A stretch of 64,000 bases of DNA from Algibacter miyuki. GTDB taxonomy: Bacteria > Bacteroidota > Bacteroidia > Flavobacteriales > Flavobacteriaceae. The stretch is taken from assembly GCF_042427745.1 (NCBI RefSeq), contig NZ_JBHMFA010000005.1, one strand, 5' to 3'. The position numbers and the translations under genes were made by a program. Position 1 is the first letter of the stretch; each line of letters begins with the position of its first letter. The notes below the pieces were generated by a model. It saw only the letters and a list, made by a program, of their open reading frames with translations. It ran no database searches and was not told where the DNA came from. Shown here piece by piece: positions 8,124 to 16,892 of the stretch.

Positions 8124-9440
8124 CTATCCTCCAAAATCATCAAATCTAATATGTTCATCAGGGATTCCGAAATCTTCTCCCATTTTCTGAACTGCTTTGT
8201 TCATTAATGGTGGTCCACAGAAATATAATTCAATATCTTCTGGCGACTCATGCAATGATAAATAATTATCGATAACACAGTTGTGGATAAACCCAACAAA
8301 CCCGTCTCCTGGTGAATCTATAGTTTCTTTTACTTTCCAGTTATCTTCTTCCATTGGCTCTGATAAAGCTAAGTAAAACTTAAAGTTTGGAAACTCTTTT
8401 TCTAACTCATAGAAATGCTCTAAATAGAACAACTCACGTTTAGAACGTCCACCGTACCAATATGTTACTTTACGACCTGTTTTCAAGGTTTTGAATAAGT
8501 GATATAAGTGAGAACGCATTGGAGCCATACCTGCACCACCACCAACGTAAAGCATTTCGCTTTCTGATTCGTTGATGAAGAATTCACCATAAGGACCAGA
8601 AATAGTTACTTTATCGCCTGGTTTTTGGTTGAATATAAAAGATGAAGCTACACCTGGATTTACATCCATCCAGCCACCTTTGGCTCTATCGAACGGTGGG
8701 CAAGCCACACGTACGTTTAACATAATTTCTCTTCCTTCTGCTGGGTAAGAAGCCATAGAATAAGCTCTTTCAACAGTTTCAGTATTTTTCATTACTAATG
8801 GCCAAAGTTTAAACTTATCCCATTCTGCTTGAAATTTATCTGGTGTTTCGTGTTCTTCTGGATGCGCTGTAATATCCATATCAGAATATTTCACTTCACA
8901 AGGAGGAATTTCAATTTGAATATATCCACCTGCTTTGTACCCCATATCTTCTGGAATTTCCACAACAAACTCTTTAATAAATGAGGCTACGTTATAGTTA
9001 CGCACTACTACTGCTTCCCATTTTTTAATTCCGAATACTTCTTCAGGAATGGTGATATTCATGTCTTGCTTTACTTTAACTTGACAAGCTAAACGTGCAC
9101 CATGTTTTAATTCTTTTCTTGTAAAGTGTGGAATTTCTGTTGGTAAAGCTTCACCTCCACCAGAGTTTACGTGGCATTCACATTGAATACATGTTCCACC
9201 TCCACCACATGCTGATGGTAAGAAAATTTTAGCATTTCCTAAGGTAGAAAGTAAACTTCCTCCAGAGCCCACTTCAATTTCCTTTTCACCATTAATGGTA
9301 ATCTTTACAGGACCCGATGGTGATAATTTTTGTTTTACAAATAATAATAATGCAACTAGTAAAAGCGTAATGATTAAAAAAGCAATTACTGTTACTACTA
9401 TTGTTCCTAATGTACCTGCGGCTAATATCATATTACTCAT
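8124..9440 (-). CDS. nqrF: Na+-translocating NADH:quinone reductase subunit F
   Basis: Entry point of electrons: oxidises NADH via FAD and passes electrons to a 2Fe-2S centre. 438 residues. One N-terminal membrane helix (about 10-35), a ferredoxin domain with cluster ligands Cys78, Cys84, Cys87 and Cys119 (spacing C-x5-C-x2-C-x31-C), then a FAD/NADH reductase module with RAYSMASYP (FAD), GPYGEF, YVGGGAGMAPMRSHL (NADH) and YFCGPPLMN near the C-terminus ending FDDFGG. Its ATG overlaps the end of nqrE by eight bases, so translation is coupled. Confidence 0.98.
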   Translation of the reverse strand: MSNMILAAGTLGTIVVTVIAFLIITLLLVALLLFVKQKLSPSGPVKITINGEKEIEVGSGGSLLSTLGNAKIFLPSACGGGGTCIQCECHVNSGGGEALPTEIPHFTRKELKHGARLACQVKVKQDMNITIPEEVFGIKKWEAVVVRNYNVASFIKEFVVEIPEDMGYKAGGYIQIEIPPCEVKYSDMDITAHPEEHETPDKFQAEWDKFKLWPLVMKNTETVERAYSMASYPAEGREIMLNVRVACPPFDRAKGGWMDVNPGVASSFIFNQKPGDKVTISGPYGEFFINESESEMLYVGGGAGMAPMRSHLYHLFKTLKTGRKVTYWYGGRSKRELFYLEHFYELEKEFPNFKFYLALSEPMEEDNWKVKETIDSPGDGFVGFIHNCVIDNYLSLHESPEDIELYFCGPPLMNKAVQKMGEDFGIPDEHIRFDDFGG

Positions 9441-10146
9441 TTACTTTTATGTTGTTAGCTAACACTTCTTTATTATCCTTTTTAGAATCTACTTTAACCG
9501 TGTTTTCCTCTTTAGGTGCTTCTTCATCACCTCCGGTTAACATTCCTCCAAAACTCATAAATCCAATCGCCATTAAACCTGTAATGATGAATGTAATTCC
9601 TAAGCCTCTTAATGCTGGTGGTACGTTAGAATATCTAATTTTTTCACGAATAGCAGCAATGGCTAAGATGGCTAAGAACCATCCGATACCAGAACCTACT
9701 CCATAAACCGTTGCTAATCCTAATGTTGGGATTTCGCGAGATTGCATAAATAAAGACCCTCCTAAGATGGCACAGTTTACTGCAATTAACGGTAAAAAGA
9801 TACCTAATGAATTGTACAATGATGGAGAGAACTTCTCTACCACAATTTCTACTAATTGTACCATGGTTGCAATAGTTGCAATAAACATGATAAATGATAA
9901 GAAACTTAAATCGTAATCGGCATAACCTTCACCTAACCAAGATAATGCTCCCGGTTGTAAAAGATACTGATCTAACAACCAGTTTAATGGTACTGTAATT
10001 GCCAATACAAAGATAACGGCAGCTCCAAGACCAACAGCTGTTGATACTTTTTTAGATACCGCAAGGTAAGAACACATTCCTAAGAAGGTTGCAAATACCA
10101 TGTTATCGATAAATATTGATTTGAAAAATAACTCTATATATTCCAT
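9433..10146 (-). CDS. nqrE: Na+-translocating NADH:quinone reductase subunit E
   Basis: Integral membrane subunit that, with NqrD, holds a membrane-embedded iron centre. The first 200 residues form six hydrophobic helices, with FLGMCSYLAV (Cys25) and AVNCAILGG carrying the cysteines equivalent to the cluster ligands. At 237 residues it is longer than the usual ~200: after the last helix comes a hydrophilic Lys/Glu-rich tail (GGDEEAPKEENTVKV onward, about 205-237) of unknown role. It overlaps nqrF by eight bases and is separated from nqrD by 77 bases. Confidence 0.97.
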   Translation of the reverse strand: MEYIELFFKSIFIDNMVFATFLGMCSYLAVSKKVSTAVGLGAAVIFVLAITVPLNWLLDQYLLQPGALSWLGEGYADYDLSFLSFIMFIATIATMVQLVEIVVEKFSPSLYNSLGIFLPLIAVNCAILGGSLFMQSREIPTLGLATVYGVGSGIGWFLAILAIAAIREKIRYSNVPPALRGLGITFIITGLMAIGFMSFGGMLTGGDEEAPKEENTVKVDSKKDNKEVLANNIKVNE

Positions 10147-10223
10147 ATGTTTTAGTATTCAGTTTTCAGTTTTTTCAGTCGTCAGTAGCAAACTACTTAT
10201 CGACCTATTTTACTGCTCACTAA

Positions 10224-10871
10224 TTAATGATCTTCGATTAATGCTGTGTTTCTACTACGTTGAATCCAGATAATAATTCCAACTACAATTAAAGCCATTG
10301 GTGATAATAACATAAATCCGTTATTCTCATACCCTATAGCATATAATCCTGTTTTTGCAATAGGATCTCCTAGTACTTTGAAACCTAATAAAGTTCCAGA
10401 ACCTAAAAGCTCTCTAAAAAAACCAACGATAATAAGAATTAAACCGTAACCTGCGGCATTACCAATACCATCTAAGAAAGATCTCCAAGGTTTATTTGCT
10501 AATGCAAAAGCCTCGAAACGTCCCATAATGATACAGTTTGTAATAATTAAACCAACAAATACAGAAAGGGTTTTACTTAACTCGTAAGCAAAAGCTTTTA
10601 ATACTTGATCGACAATAATTACTAAAGCAGCAACCACAACTAATTGTACAATAATTCTAATTTTTGAAGGAATAATGTTTCTCATTAAAGAGATAACAAC
10701 ATTTCCTATACCTAATACGGCCATTACCGAAACGGCCATTACAATAGATGCCTTTAATTCGGCTGTAATTGCTAAAGCAGAACAAATACCAAGTACTTGA
10801 ATCGTAATTGGGTTATTGTCCGCTAATGGATCTGTGATTAACTTGGCGTCTTTTTTTGGTAAAAGTCCCAT
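10224..10871 (-). CDS. nqrD: Na+-translocating NADH:quinone reductase subunit D
   Basis: Six-helix membrane subunit, paralogous to NqrE, 215 residues (normal). VLGICSALA (Cys30) and ITNCIIMGR contain the paired cysteines thought to hold the iron centre shared with NqrE. FALANKPWRSFLDGIGNAAGYG is a conserved loop. The gene starts three bases after the nqrC stop. The 77-bp spacer to nqrE contains several TCAGT repeats but no hairpin strong enough to call a terminator. Confidence 0.97.
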   Translation of the reverse strand: MGLLPKKDAKLITDPLADNNPITIQVLGICSALAITAELKASIVMAVSVMAVLGIGNVVISLMRNIIPSKIRIIVQLVVVAALVIIVDQVLKAFAYELSKTLSVFVGLIITNCIIMGRFEAFALANKPWRSFLDGIGNAAGYGLILIIVGFFRELLGSGTLLGFKVLGDPIAKTGLYAIGYENNGFMLLSPMALIVVGIIIWIQRSRNTALIEDH

Positions 10872-10874
10872 AAA

Positions 10875-11624
10875 TTAATTGTTTTTTAAGTTTTTAAAGA
10901 AAGGCTCGTAAAGCTTTAAGTCGCTTTTTATCATAGCCGAAACTCCATTTCCTGTAATGGTTGCACCAGCGATGGCATCAACTTCATTATCTGTTTTATC
11001 ATTATTTAATGGGTCAGCATTACTTTTAGAAACATCAACACCTTTAAAGTTGTTAGATGCATCTAATAAATGCTCTCCAATAAAATCGTCCATAAAGAAA
11101 CGTTGCGTGATATTTGCCCCTAAACCTGGTGTTTCACCTTTGTGGTCAAAATAAGCACCAAGTATTACCATGTTTTCATCCATAGCAATATAAGCCCAAA
11201 CGGCATCCCAAAGTCCTTTACCTCTAATTGGAGCAATATAATATGTTTTACCATCTTTTTCGCCTTCCATTAATGGCAATCTTCTTTCTTTACCCGCTTT
11301 AGCGTTTGCTTGTTCCTTTTTTACATCAATTAAATACGCTTCGTTATCCTCGGTTACTTTTCCTCCTTGGATTACTAATTGTTTTTTAATGTATTTGTTG
11401 AATAATTCCGGAGCCTTATCTGTTGATACAAAGTTAGCACTACCTTCCTCATTCTCGTTCACGCCCATTGCATACAAAATATTTTGTTGCTTTTCTAAAC
11501 GTTTATTTTCATCAATATTCGGTCTTAAAGACGACGCTGTAAAGGCTAATAATGAACCTACAATTAACACCATAGCTACGGCGAAAATTATAGTATATGA
11601 ATTTTTATCTGTTCTATTTTCCAT
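10875..11624 (-). CDS. nqrC: Na+-translocating NADH:quinone reductase subunit C (FMN-binding)
   Basis: Periplasmically exposed subunit carrying covalent FMN. 249 residues with one N-terminal membrane helix (about 10-31), then the FMN_bind domain. The flavinylation site is DAIAGATITGNGV; the acceptor should be Thr222 (usual motif is S-G-A-T, here A-G-A-T, a conservative change) and ApbE encoded downstream would do the transfer. GLWDAVWAYIAMD and HKGETPGLGANI are further family motifs. Packed between nqrB (two bases) and nqrD (three bases). Confidence 0.97.
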   Translation of the reverse strand: MENRTDKNSYTIIFAVAMVLIVGSLLAFTASSLRPNIDENKRLEKQQNILYAMGVNENEEGSANFVSTDKAPELFNKYIKKQLVIQGGKVTEDNEAYLIDVKKEQANAKAGKERRLPLMEGEKDGKTYYIAPIRGKGLWDAVWAYIAMDENMVILGAYFDHKGETPGLGANITQRFFMDDFIGEHLLDASNNFKGVDVSKSNADPLNNDKTDNEVDAIAGATITGNGVSAMIKSDLKLYEPFFKNLKNN

Positions 11625-11626
11625 CG

Positions 11627-12853
11627 TTATGCAACTTTAGCTTTTAAACGTTTCATTCTTTTCTTCACATTTCCTTGAACCACATAATGGTCAATTGTTG
11701 GAGCAAACACATTCATTAATAGAATGGCTAACATCACACCTTCAGGATATGCAGGATTGAATACACGAATCATAATAGAAAGAAATCCTATTAAGAAACC
11801 GTAAATCCATTTCCCTTTATTGGTTTGCGACGCTGTAACAGGATCGGTTGCCATAAATACGGTACCAAAAGCAAACCCACCAATAAGTAAGTGATGCCAA
11901 AATTCGGTACTCATTAATCCGTAAAACGGACTTGTTTCAGTAATCCAACCAGAACTTACAACACCATTAAATATTAAGCCCATAACTAATGCGCCAACAC
12001 ATGATGATAACATAATTCTCCAACTTCCAATTTTTGAAAAGATTAAGAATAATCCTCCTAAAATGATAAGTAATGTTGAAGTCTCTCCTATTGAACCTGG
12101 CACAAAACCTAAAAACATATCGGCAGTAGAATGAACAAGTTCTTTCCCTTGCGCCAAAGTTCCTAATATGGTTTCACCAGAAATAGCATCTAGATTAGCT
12201 CCTGCTGCAATTTCGTTTGTTCTCTCTACAGCACCTTCTACCCATACTTTATCACCCGACATCCAAGTTGGGTAAGCAAAGAATAAAAAGGCTCTAATAG
12301 TTAATGCAGGGTTTAGAATATTCATTCCTGTTCCTCCAAAAACTTCTTTTCCGATAACTACACCAAAAATTACGGCTACAGCTAACATCCAAAGAGGGAT
12401 ATCAATAGGTACAATTAACGGCACTAACATACCGGTTACTAAATACCCTTCTTCAACTTCGTGTTTGTTTATAATGGCGAATAAAAATTCAATCCCTAAA
12501 CCAACACCGTATGATACAATTACTAATGGAATTATTTTCCAAAAACCAATCATAAAATTATCTAGTGTCCAAAATTCAGGACTAAAAAATCCAGCAGAAA
12601 CAGCTTGAATTTCTCCAACTTGAAGATTATGTTGATAACCTGCGTTAAACATACCAAACAATAAACATGGCACCATAGCCATAATTACAGTATTCATTGT
12701 ACGTTTTAAATCGTCGGCTGCTTTAATATGAGTTCCATTATGTGTGGTCTCATCTGGCAAGTATAAAAAGGTATGGAGTGCATTAAATGCAGGGGCCATT
12801 TTTGTGCCTTTATACTTTAGTTTTAACTTGTGTAAATTATTTTTTAAACCCAT
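11627..12853 (-). CDS. nqrB: Na+-translocating NADH:quinone reductase subunit B
   Basis: Main membrane subunit, part of the sodium path, with covalent FMN and riboflavin. 408 residues with about ten hydrophobic helices. The flavinylation motif GSIGETST places the FMN acceptor at Thr258. VFGGTGMNILNPAL is a conserved segment and ATDPVTASQTNKGKW lies near the C-terminus. Its ATG shares one base with the nqrA stop codon (TAATG), so the two are translationally coupled. Confidence 0.97.
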   Translation of the reverse strand: MGLKNNLHKLKLKYKGTKMAPAFNALHTFLYLPDETTHNGTHIKAADDLKRTMNTVIMAMVPCLLFGMFNAGYQHNLQVGEIQAVSAGFFSPEFWTLDNFMIGFWKIIPLVIVSYGVGLGIEFLFAIINKHEVEEGYLVTGMLVPLIVPIDIPLWMLAVAVIFGVVIGKEVFGGTGMNILNPALTIRAFLFFAYPTWMSGDKVWVEGAVERTNEIAAGANLDAISGETILGTLAQGKELVHSTADMFLGFVPGSIGETSTLLIILGGLFLIFSKIGSWRIMLSSCVGALVMGLIFNGVVSSGWITETSPFYGLMSTEFWHHLLIGGFAFGTVFMATDPVTASQTNKGKWIYGFLIGFLSIMIRVFNPAYPEGVMLAILLMNVFAPTIDHYVVQGNVKKRMKRLKAKVA

Positions 12854-14205
12854 TATCCTATTTCTTTAAGCATTAAGTCTAAACCTTCTCTAATAATTTT
12901 TTGATGTGGTTGTTTAGATACACATACAAATTCTGTTAATGCAAAATCTTCTGGTGCTACTTCGTACATACCTAAAGCTTCCATTTCGTCTAAATCTTTA
13001 TACATGCAAGCTTTTAAAATTTGCATTGGAAAAATATCTAAAGGAAACACTTTTTCGTAAGTACCTGTAGTAACAAAAGCACGATGTTCACCATTAGTAT
13101 TGGTGTTTAAATCGTATTTTTTATTCGGACTTAACCAAGAAAAAGTTAATGCTCTTGACGTAGAAATCTTATTAAAAACAGGTTTATTCCATCCAAATAA
13201 TTCATAATCATCACCTTCTGGAATTACCGTTACTACATTGCTGTAGTAATCTAAATTTCCGTCTGGTTTGATATGCTTACCAGATAAAACATTTCCAGAG
13301 ATAATACGATCATTACCTGCTTTAGAAACCCCTTTATCGTAAATAATAGTTGAAATTTCGCTACCTAAAATGGTTTTAAAGTATCTTGGTTTTTCAACAG
13401 AAGAACCTGCTAAAGCAACAATACGTTCAGCATTAAACTTCCCTGTTAAAAGAAGTTCACCAATGATAACTAAATCTTGTGCGTTTACAGTCCAAACCAC
13501 TTCGCCTTTATTCACTGGGTCCACTTTATTAATAAGTGTACCTACATTTCCAGACGGGTGTGGCCCAGAAACTTTGTGCGTTGTAGCACCAGTTAAACCA
13601 GCTAATGGCGAGCTTGAAGTGCCAACAGAAATATGCACAGCACCTTCTGTTAGTTTTCCTAAGGCCGTAACGGCAGCTTGCAATTCAGCTTCTTTACCTT
13701 TTAGCGTAAAATCTAAATCGGCAGCTAATGGCGCACTTGCATAGCCTGAAATAAAGATCGCTTTTGGCGATTTCTCAGGATTTGCAATAACATCATACGG
13801 GCGTTGTTTTACAAACGGCCAGCATCCTGATGCTAACAAATGCGATTTTACTGATTCCGCAGTAGCGCTATTTAAATCAAAAGCACCAAAATCTGCAAAA
13901 CTTTGCGATTTATCAGCTTCAATCTTAATGGCATCAATGCGTCGTTTCGGTCCACGTTGTATCTCAATAACTTTTCCTGAAACCGGTGAAGAAAACTTAA
14001 CCGATTCGTTAGATTTATCGAAAAATAAAGTTTCTCCAGCTTTCACTGTAGTACCTTCTTTCGCAACAAGTTTTGGGATAACGCCGTGAAAATCCGCTGG
14101 AGCTATAGTGTAGTAGTTACTGATAATCGCTTGTTCAACGGTTTTATCAGCCTCACCTATAAGCTTAATGTCCAGACCTTTTTTAATACGGATGTCGTTT
14201 GACAT
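12853..14205 (-). CDS. nqrA: Na+-translocating NADH:quinone reductase subunit A
   Basis: Cytoplasmic-side subunit thought to take part in quinone reduction. 450 residues, matching the family length. Recognisable parts: MSNDIRIKKGLDIKL at the N-terminus, the DFHGVIPKLVAKEGTTVKAG biotinyl-like barrel near residue 38, GASHKV-type segment TGATTHKVSGPHPSGNVGTLI in the middle (part shown as SGPHPSGNVG), and DIFPMQILKACMYKDLDEMEALG in the last quarter. First gene of the nqrABCDEF operon, with its own promoter box. Confidence 0.97.
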   Translation of the reverse strand: MSNDIRIKKGLDIKLIGEADKTVEQAIISNYYTIAPADFHGVIPKLVAKEGTTVKAGETLFFDKSNESVKFSSPVSGKVIEIQRGPKRRIDAIKIEADKSQSFADFGAFDLNSATAESVKSHLLASGCWPFVKQRPYDVIANPEKSPKAIFISGYASAPLAADLDFTLKGKEAELQAAVTALGKLTEGAVHISVGTSSSPLAGLTGATTHKVSGPHPSGNVGTLINKVDPVNKGEVVWTVNAQDLVIIGELLLTGKFNAERIVALAGSSVEKPRYFKTILGSEISTIIYDKGVSKAGNDRIISGNVLSGKHIKPDGNLDYYSNVVTVIPEGDDYELFGWNKPVFNKISTSRALTFSWLSPNKKYDLNTNTNGEHRAFVTTGTYEKVFPLDIFPMQILKACMYKDLDEMEALGMYEVAPEDFALTEFVCVSKQPHQKIIREGLDLMLKEIG

Positions 14206-14243
14206 ATTTATTTTTATTGAAATTAGTTGTCTAAAAATCGGGG

Positions 14244-14251
14244 CAAAAATA
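14244..14251 (-). promoter_or_regulatory. -7 box of the nqr operon
   Basis: Minus-strand TATTTTTG matches TAnnTTTG and lies 38 bases before the nqrA ATG. No convincing -33 TTG at standard spacing. Confidence 0.6.
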
Positions 14252-14372
14252 CAAATAAATACCTAAATTATTCATGAATAAAAGCTACATTATTTATTTA
14301 TATTAATTCTAAATAAGTAAATTTAATTAGGCACAGATTTTGCTTATATTTACACATAAATTTCTGTCATAT

Positions 14373-15626
14373 ATGCTATACAAAGTCAAACAAATCCTAC
14401 TAGCAACCTTACTACTCCCTGTTTTTGGTTTTTCACAAGTTGAAGAAGTAAATCCGCCCGATTATATAAAAACAATCAACTTTAAAAGCAACACACCTGA
14501 AACACAATTACCTATTTTAAAATTGGGAGAATATGTGGTTTTAGAATTCGACGCTTTAAATGGTGACGAATCTGATTATTACTATAAAATTGAGCATTTT
14601 AACTACGATTGGACGCCTTCAAACTTAATAAAAACAGAGTTTTTGAGTGGTTTTGATAATCAACGCATTAGAGATTACGAAAACTCTTTTAACACTTATC
14701 AAATTTATTCACATTATAAATTAACCATTCCCAATCAATTTACAAAAGGACTTCTCGTTTCTGGAAATTATATGATTTCAATTTTTAATGATGATGACGA
14801 GTTATTATTCTCAAGAAAATTCATGATTTATGAAGATATTGCTACCGTTGGAGTAAGTGTAAAACGCTCTAGAGACATTGCCTTTATAGAAACCAAACAG
14901 CGTGTAGAACTAAAAATAAATTCCAATAACTTACAACTGAATAACCCCGCACAAACGGTAAAGGCTGTAATTATTCAAAACAACAATTTACATAATGTTA
15001 TCAATAACATCAAGCCGCAATACACCTTAGGTAGCGAACTTATTTACAAATACGATAGTGAAACCAGCTTTCCGGCGGGTAATGAGTTTCTCTTTTTCGA
15101 AAATAAAGATGTACGTGCTGCAAATACAGGTATTCAATACATCGACCTCAAAGAACTTTATCACAACTACCTATTCACCAATTTACCTCGCGCAGACAAA
15201 CCCTATACCTATAACCCAGATATTAACGGAAATTACTTAATTACCAACATTGATGCCGACGATTCTAGCATTGAAGCCGATTACGTCTGGATGCATTTCT
15301 CATTGCTTGGCAATGACGATTTAGCCAACAAAACCGTACATATTTACGGTAATTTCAACAACTACGCTATCGATGATAGCACCAGAATGATTTACGACGA
15401 AGCCAACAACCGCTTTACCAATACCCTACTTTTAAAACAAGGATTTTACAACTATAAATTTATTGTAACCCATGCCGACGGAACTTTTGACGATGGCGCC
15501 GTATCTGGAAACTTTTGGCAAACAGAAAACAACTACAAAGTACTCGTTTATTACAGAGATTTAGGTGCACGATACGATAAAATCATAGGTTTAGGTGAAG
15601 CGAGCTCAGTTAACATCACTAATTAA
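14373..15626 (+). CDS. Type IX secretion system plug-domain protein (DUF5103)
   Basis: A 417-residue exported protein. I prefer the ATG at 14373 because it gives a clean signal peptide (MLYKVKQILLATLLLPVFGFSQ region); the open frame extends to a TTG at 14340. The N-terminal domain (YYYKIEHFNYDWTPSNL, GFDNQRIRDYENSFNTYQ, YKLTIPNQ) is the DUF5103 domain, later named the T9SS plug domain because a member was found bound to the SprA translocon and proposed to close its periplasmic side. The C-terminal third has an immunoglobulin/CBM48-like stretch (HIYGNFNNYAIDDSTRM). No other T9SS core gene is nearby. Confidence 0.88.
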   Translation: MLYKVKQILLATLLLPVFGFSQVEEVNPPDYIKTINFKSNTPETQLPILKLGEYVVLEFDALNGDESDYYYKIEHFNYDWTPSNLIKTEFLSGFDNQRIRDYENSFNTYQIYSHYKLTIPNQFTKGLLVSGNYMISIFNDDDELLFSRKFMIYEDIATVGVSVKRSRDIAFIETKQRVELKINSNNLQLNNPAQTVKAVIIQNNNLHNVINNIKPQYTLGSELIYKYDSETSFPAGNEFLFFENKDVRAANTGIQYIDLKELYHNYLFTNLPRADKPYTYNPDINGNYLITNIDADDSSIEADYVWMHFSLLGNDDLANKTVHIYGNFNNYAIDDSTRMIYDEANNRFTNTLLLKQGFYNYKFIVTHADGTFDDGAVSGNFWQTENNYKVLVYYRDLGARYDKIIGLGEASSVNITN

Positions 15627-15759
15627 GAAACATATTATCAAATCGGCAAAATACCCGACTTGTAATGCATTTTAGCTAATTTATTAGCCAAACCTGTTAA
15701 AATTGACTCTAACTGTTTAATATTTATTATTTTAGCACCTGTAAACCCTATAATCACTC

Positions 15760-16146
15760 ATGGTTCAACAAGTTACTTGTGGTATTAAAATTTCGGTAGT
15801 CACCACTTTCGAAGGCTCATTTTATAAAAATTATAAAATGCAATACGCCTTTGGATATACGGTAACCATCGAAAACCAAAGTAAAGACTCTGTGCAACTT
15901 TATGCACGCCATTGGGAAATTTTAGACGCACTAAACAACATCGAAACCGTTATTGGCGAAGGCGTTATTGGACAAAAACCCGTTTTAAAACCTGGCGATT
16001 CGCACATCTACACTTCTGGCTGCCTGCTTACCTCACCTTTCGGCGCTATGCACGGCCACTACAATATGGTTAATTTCACCACTACTAAAAAATTCCAAGT
16101 AGCCATTCCTACATTTAAATTGAGCGCTACTTTTGCTATCAATTAA
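15760..16146 (+). CDS. apaG: ApaG domain protein
   Basis: A 128-residue single-domain beta-sandwich protein of the ApaG/DUF525 family. Hallmarks: GIKISVVTTFEG, FGYTVTIENQSKDSVQLYARHWEILD, VIGEGVIGQKPVLKPGDSHIYTSGC and MHGHYNMV. Bacterial ApaG has been linked to cobalt/magnesium tolerance and Ap4A metabolism, but its molecular role is not settled. It stands alone on the plus strand, followed by a dispersed repeat. Confidence 0.95.
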   Translation: MVQQVTCGIKISVVTTFEGSFYKNYKMQYAFGYTVTIENQSKDSVQLYARHWEILDALNNIETVIGEGVIGQKPVLKPGDSHIYTSGCLLTSPFGAMHGHYNMVNFTTTKKFQVAIPTFKLSATFAIN

Positions 16147-16168
16147 TTTCTGAATTTATTTTATTTTG

Positions 16169-16329
16169 GCGTTACCCATGTTCAGAAACCTGGGTCGGGC
16201 TTTCCGCTATATCTTTATTTGTGCCCAACGTTTTTCAACATAATAATCATGAGTCCAAACTCAAATTTTATGCCTTTCAACATAACAAAAGCTTAGCACA
16301 AAAAAGGATGCCGCATCAATCCCTAACGC
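16169..16329 (+). repeat. Dispersed structured intergenic repeat, copy A
   Basis: 161 bp bounded by GCGTTA and TAACGC. It contains a 25-base block (16192-16216, beginning GGGTCGGGCTTTCCGC) and a block starting at 16299 (AAAAAGGATGCCGCATCAAT, then CCCTAACGC) that recur in reverse orientation at 46047-46196. An inner inverted repeat, TTTGTGC with GCACAAA, closes a variable centre. A third, more diverged copy is at 54938-55023. No coding potential. It fills much of the 413-base gap between apaG and the next gene. Confidence 0.85.
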
Positions 16330-16559
16330 GAGTACCCGCCATAATATGCCTTATACATCATTTTATTACAATCAACCTATTCTTTCCATAAACAAAGCAC
16401 GCTATAATCACAAAGTATATTTTCCCGTGTAACATTTCAACCTAAAACACTACACATAGTTAAAGCAGCTACTTTTTATATTCTTGAGATTATTAATCAA
16501 TAATCTTAAACCCACTTGTTGAATATTTCAGCAATGTTTCACTTTAAAACTTAAAAATT

Positions 16560-16823
16560 ATGGGAGGAGAAGGATCAATGATGGCTGCAATAAAATCATT
16601 ACAAAACAACAGAAGTTTACTTGCTAAACGCAAAGACAAAAGTGCCTTATCGGGTAGTTATGCTAATATAAAACTCAAAGCATTCCCAAAAGCAACACCC
16701 GGACAACTAGAAGCTATAAAAGCGCAACTCAAAATAGAAAACAAAAAAGCCCTCGTAAAAAATATTATCGGTTTCATAGTAGTTTGCCTCATTATCTTGG
16801 TAGCCATCCACTATTTATTTTAA
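16560..16823 (+). CDS. Small C-terminally anchored membrane protein
   Basis: An 87-residue protein: a hydrophilic, Lys-rich N-terminal part (LQNNRSLLAKRKDKSALSG, with KLKAFPKATPGQLEAIKAQL) and a single membrane helix at about 67-86 (NIIGFIVVCLIILVAIHYLF). Such tail-anchored small proteins are common in Flavobacteriaceae; I do not know a function. It has no partner gene: a repeat-bearing gap precedes it and the convergent aminotransferase follows. Confidence 0.7.
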   Translation: MGGEGSMMAAIKSLQNNRSLLAKRKDKSALSGSYANIKLKAFPKATPGQLEAIKAQLKIENKKALVKNIIGFIVVCLIILVAIHYLF

Positions 16824-16835
16824 CAAAAAAAAAAA

Positions 16836-16868
16836 AAGACCTGTTAGATTTAAAATCCAACAGGCCTT
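16836..16868 (-). terminator. Terminator of the aminotransferase gene
   Basis: On the minus strand AAGGCCTGTTGGATTT pairs with AAATCTAACAGGTCTT (16 bp, two wobbles) and a long T run follows (a 13-base A run on the plus strand). It ends the desaturase-aminotransferase unit and may also stop the small membrane-protein gene. Confidence 0.9.
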
Positions 16869-16892
16869 ATATAATTCTATATTAAACGTTTA

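Noticed and set aside
10147..10223. TCAGT repeats in the nqrE-nqrD spacer as a regulatory element
   Set aside because: Only short, imperfect direct repeats in an otherwise ordinary operon spacer; no hairpin or promoter box to support a function.
16824..16836. 13-base A run as a phase-variable tract
   Set aside because: It lies after a stop codon and forms the T tract of the aminotransferase terminator on the other strand; no coding effect is possible.
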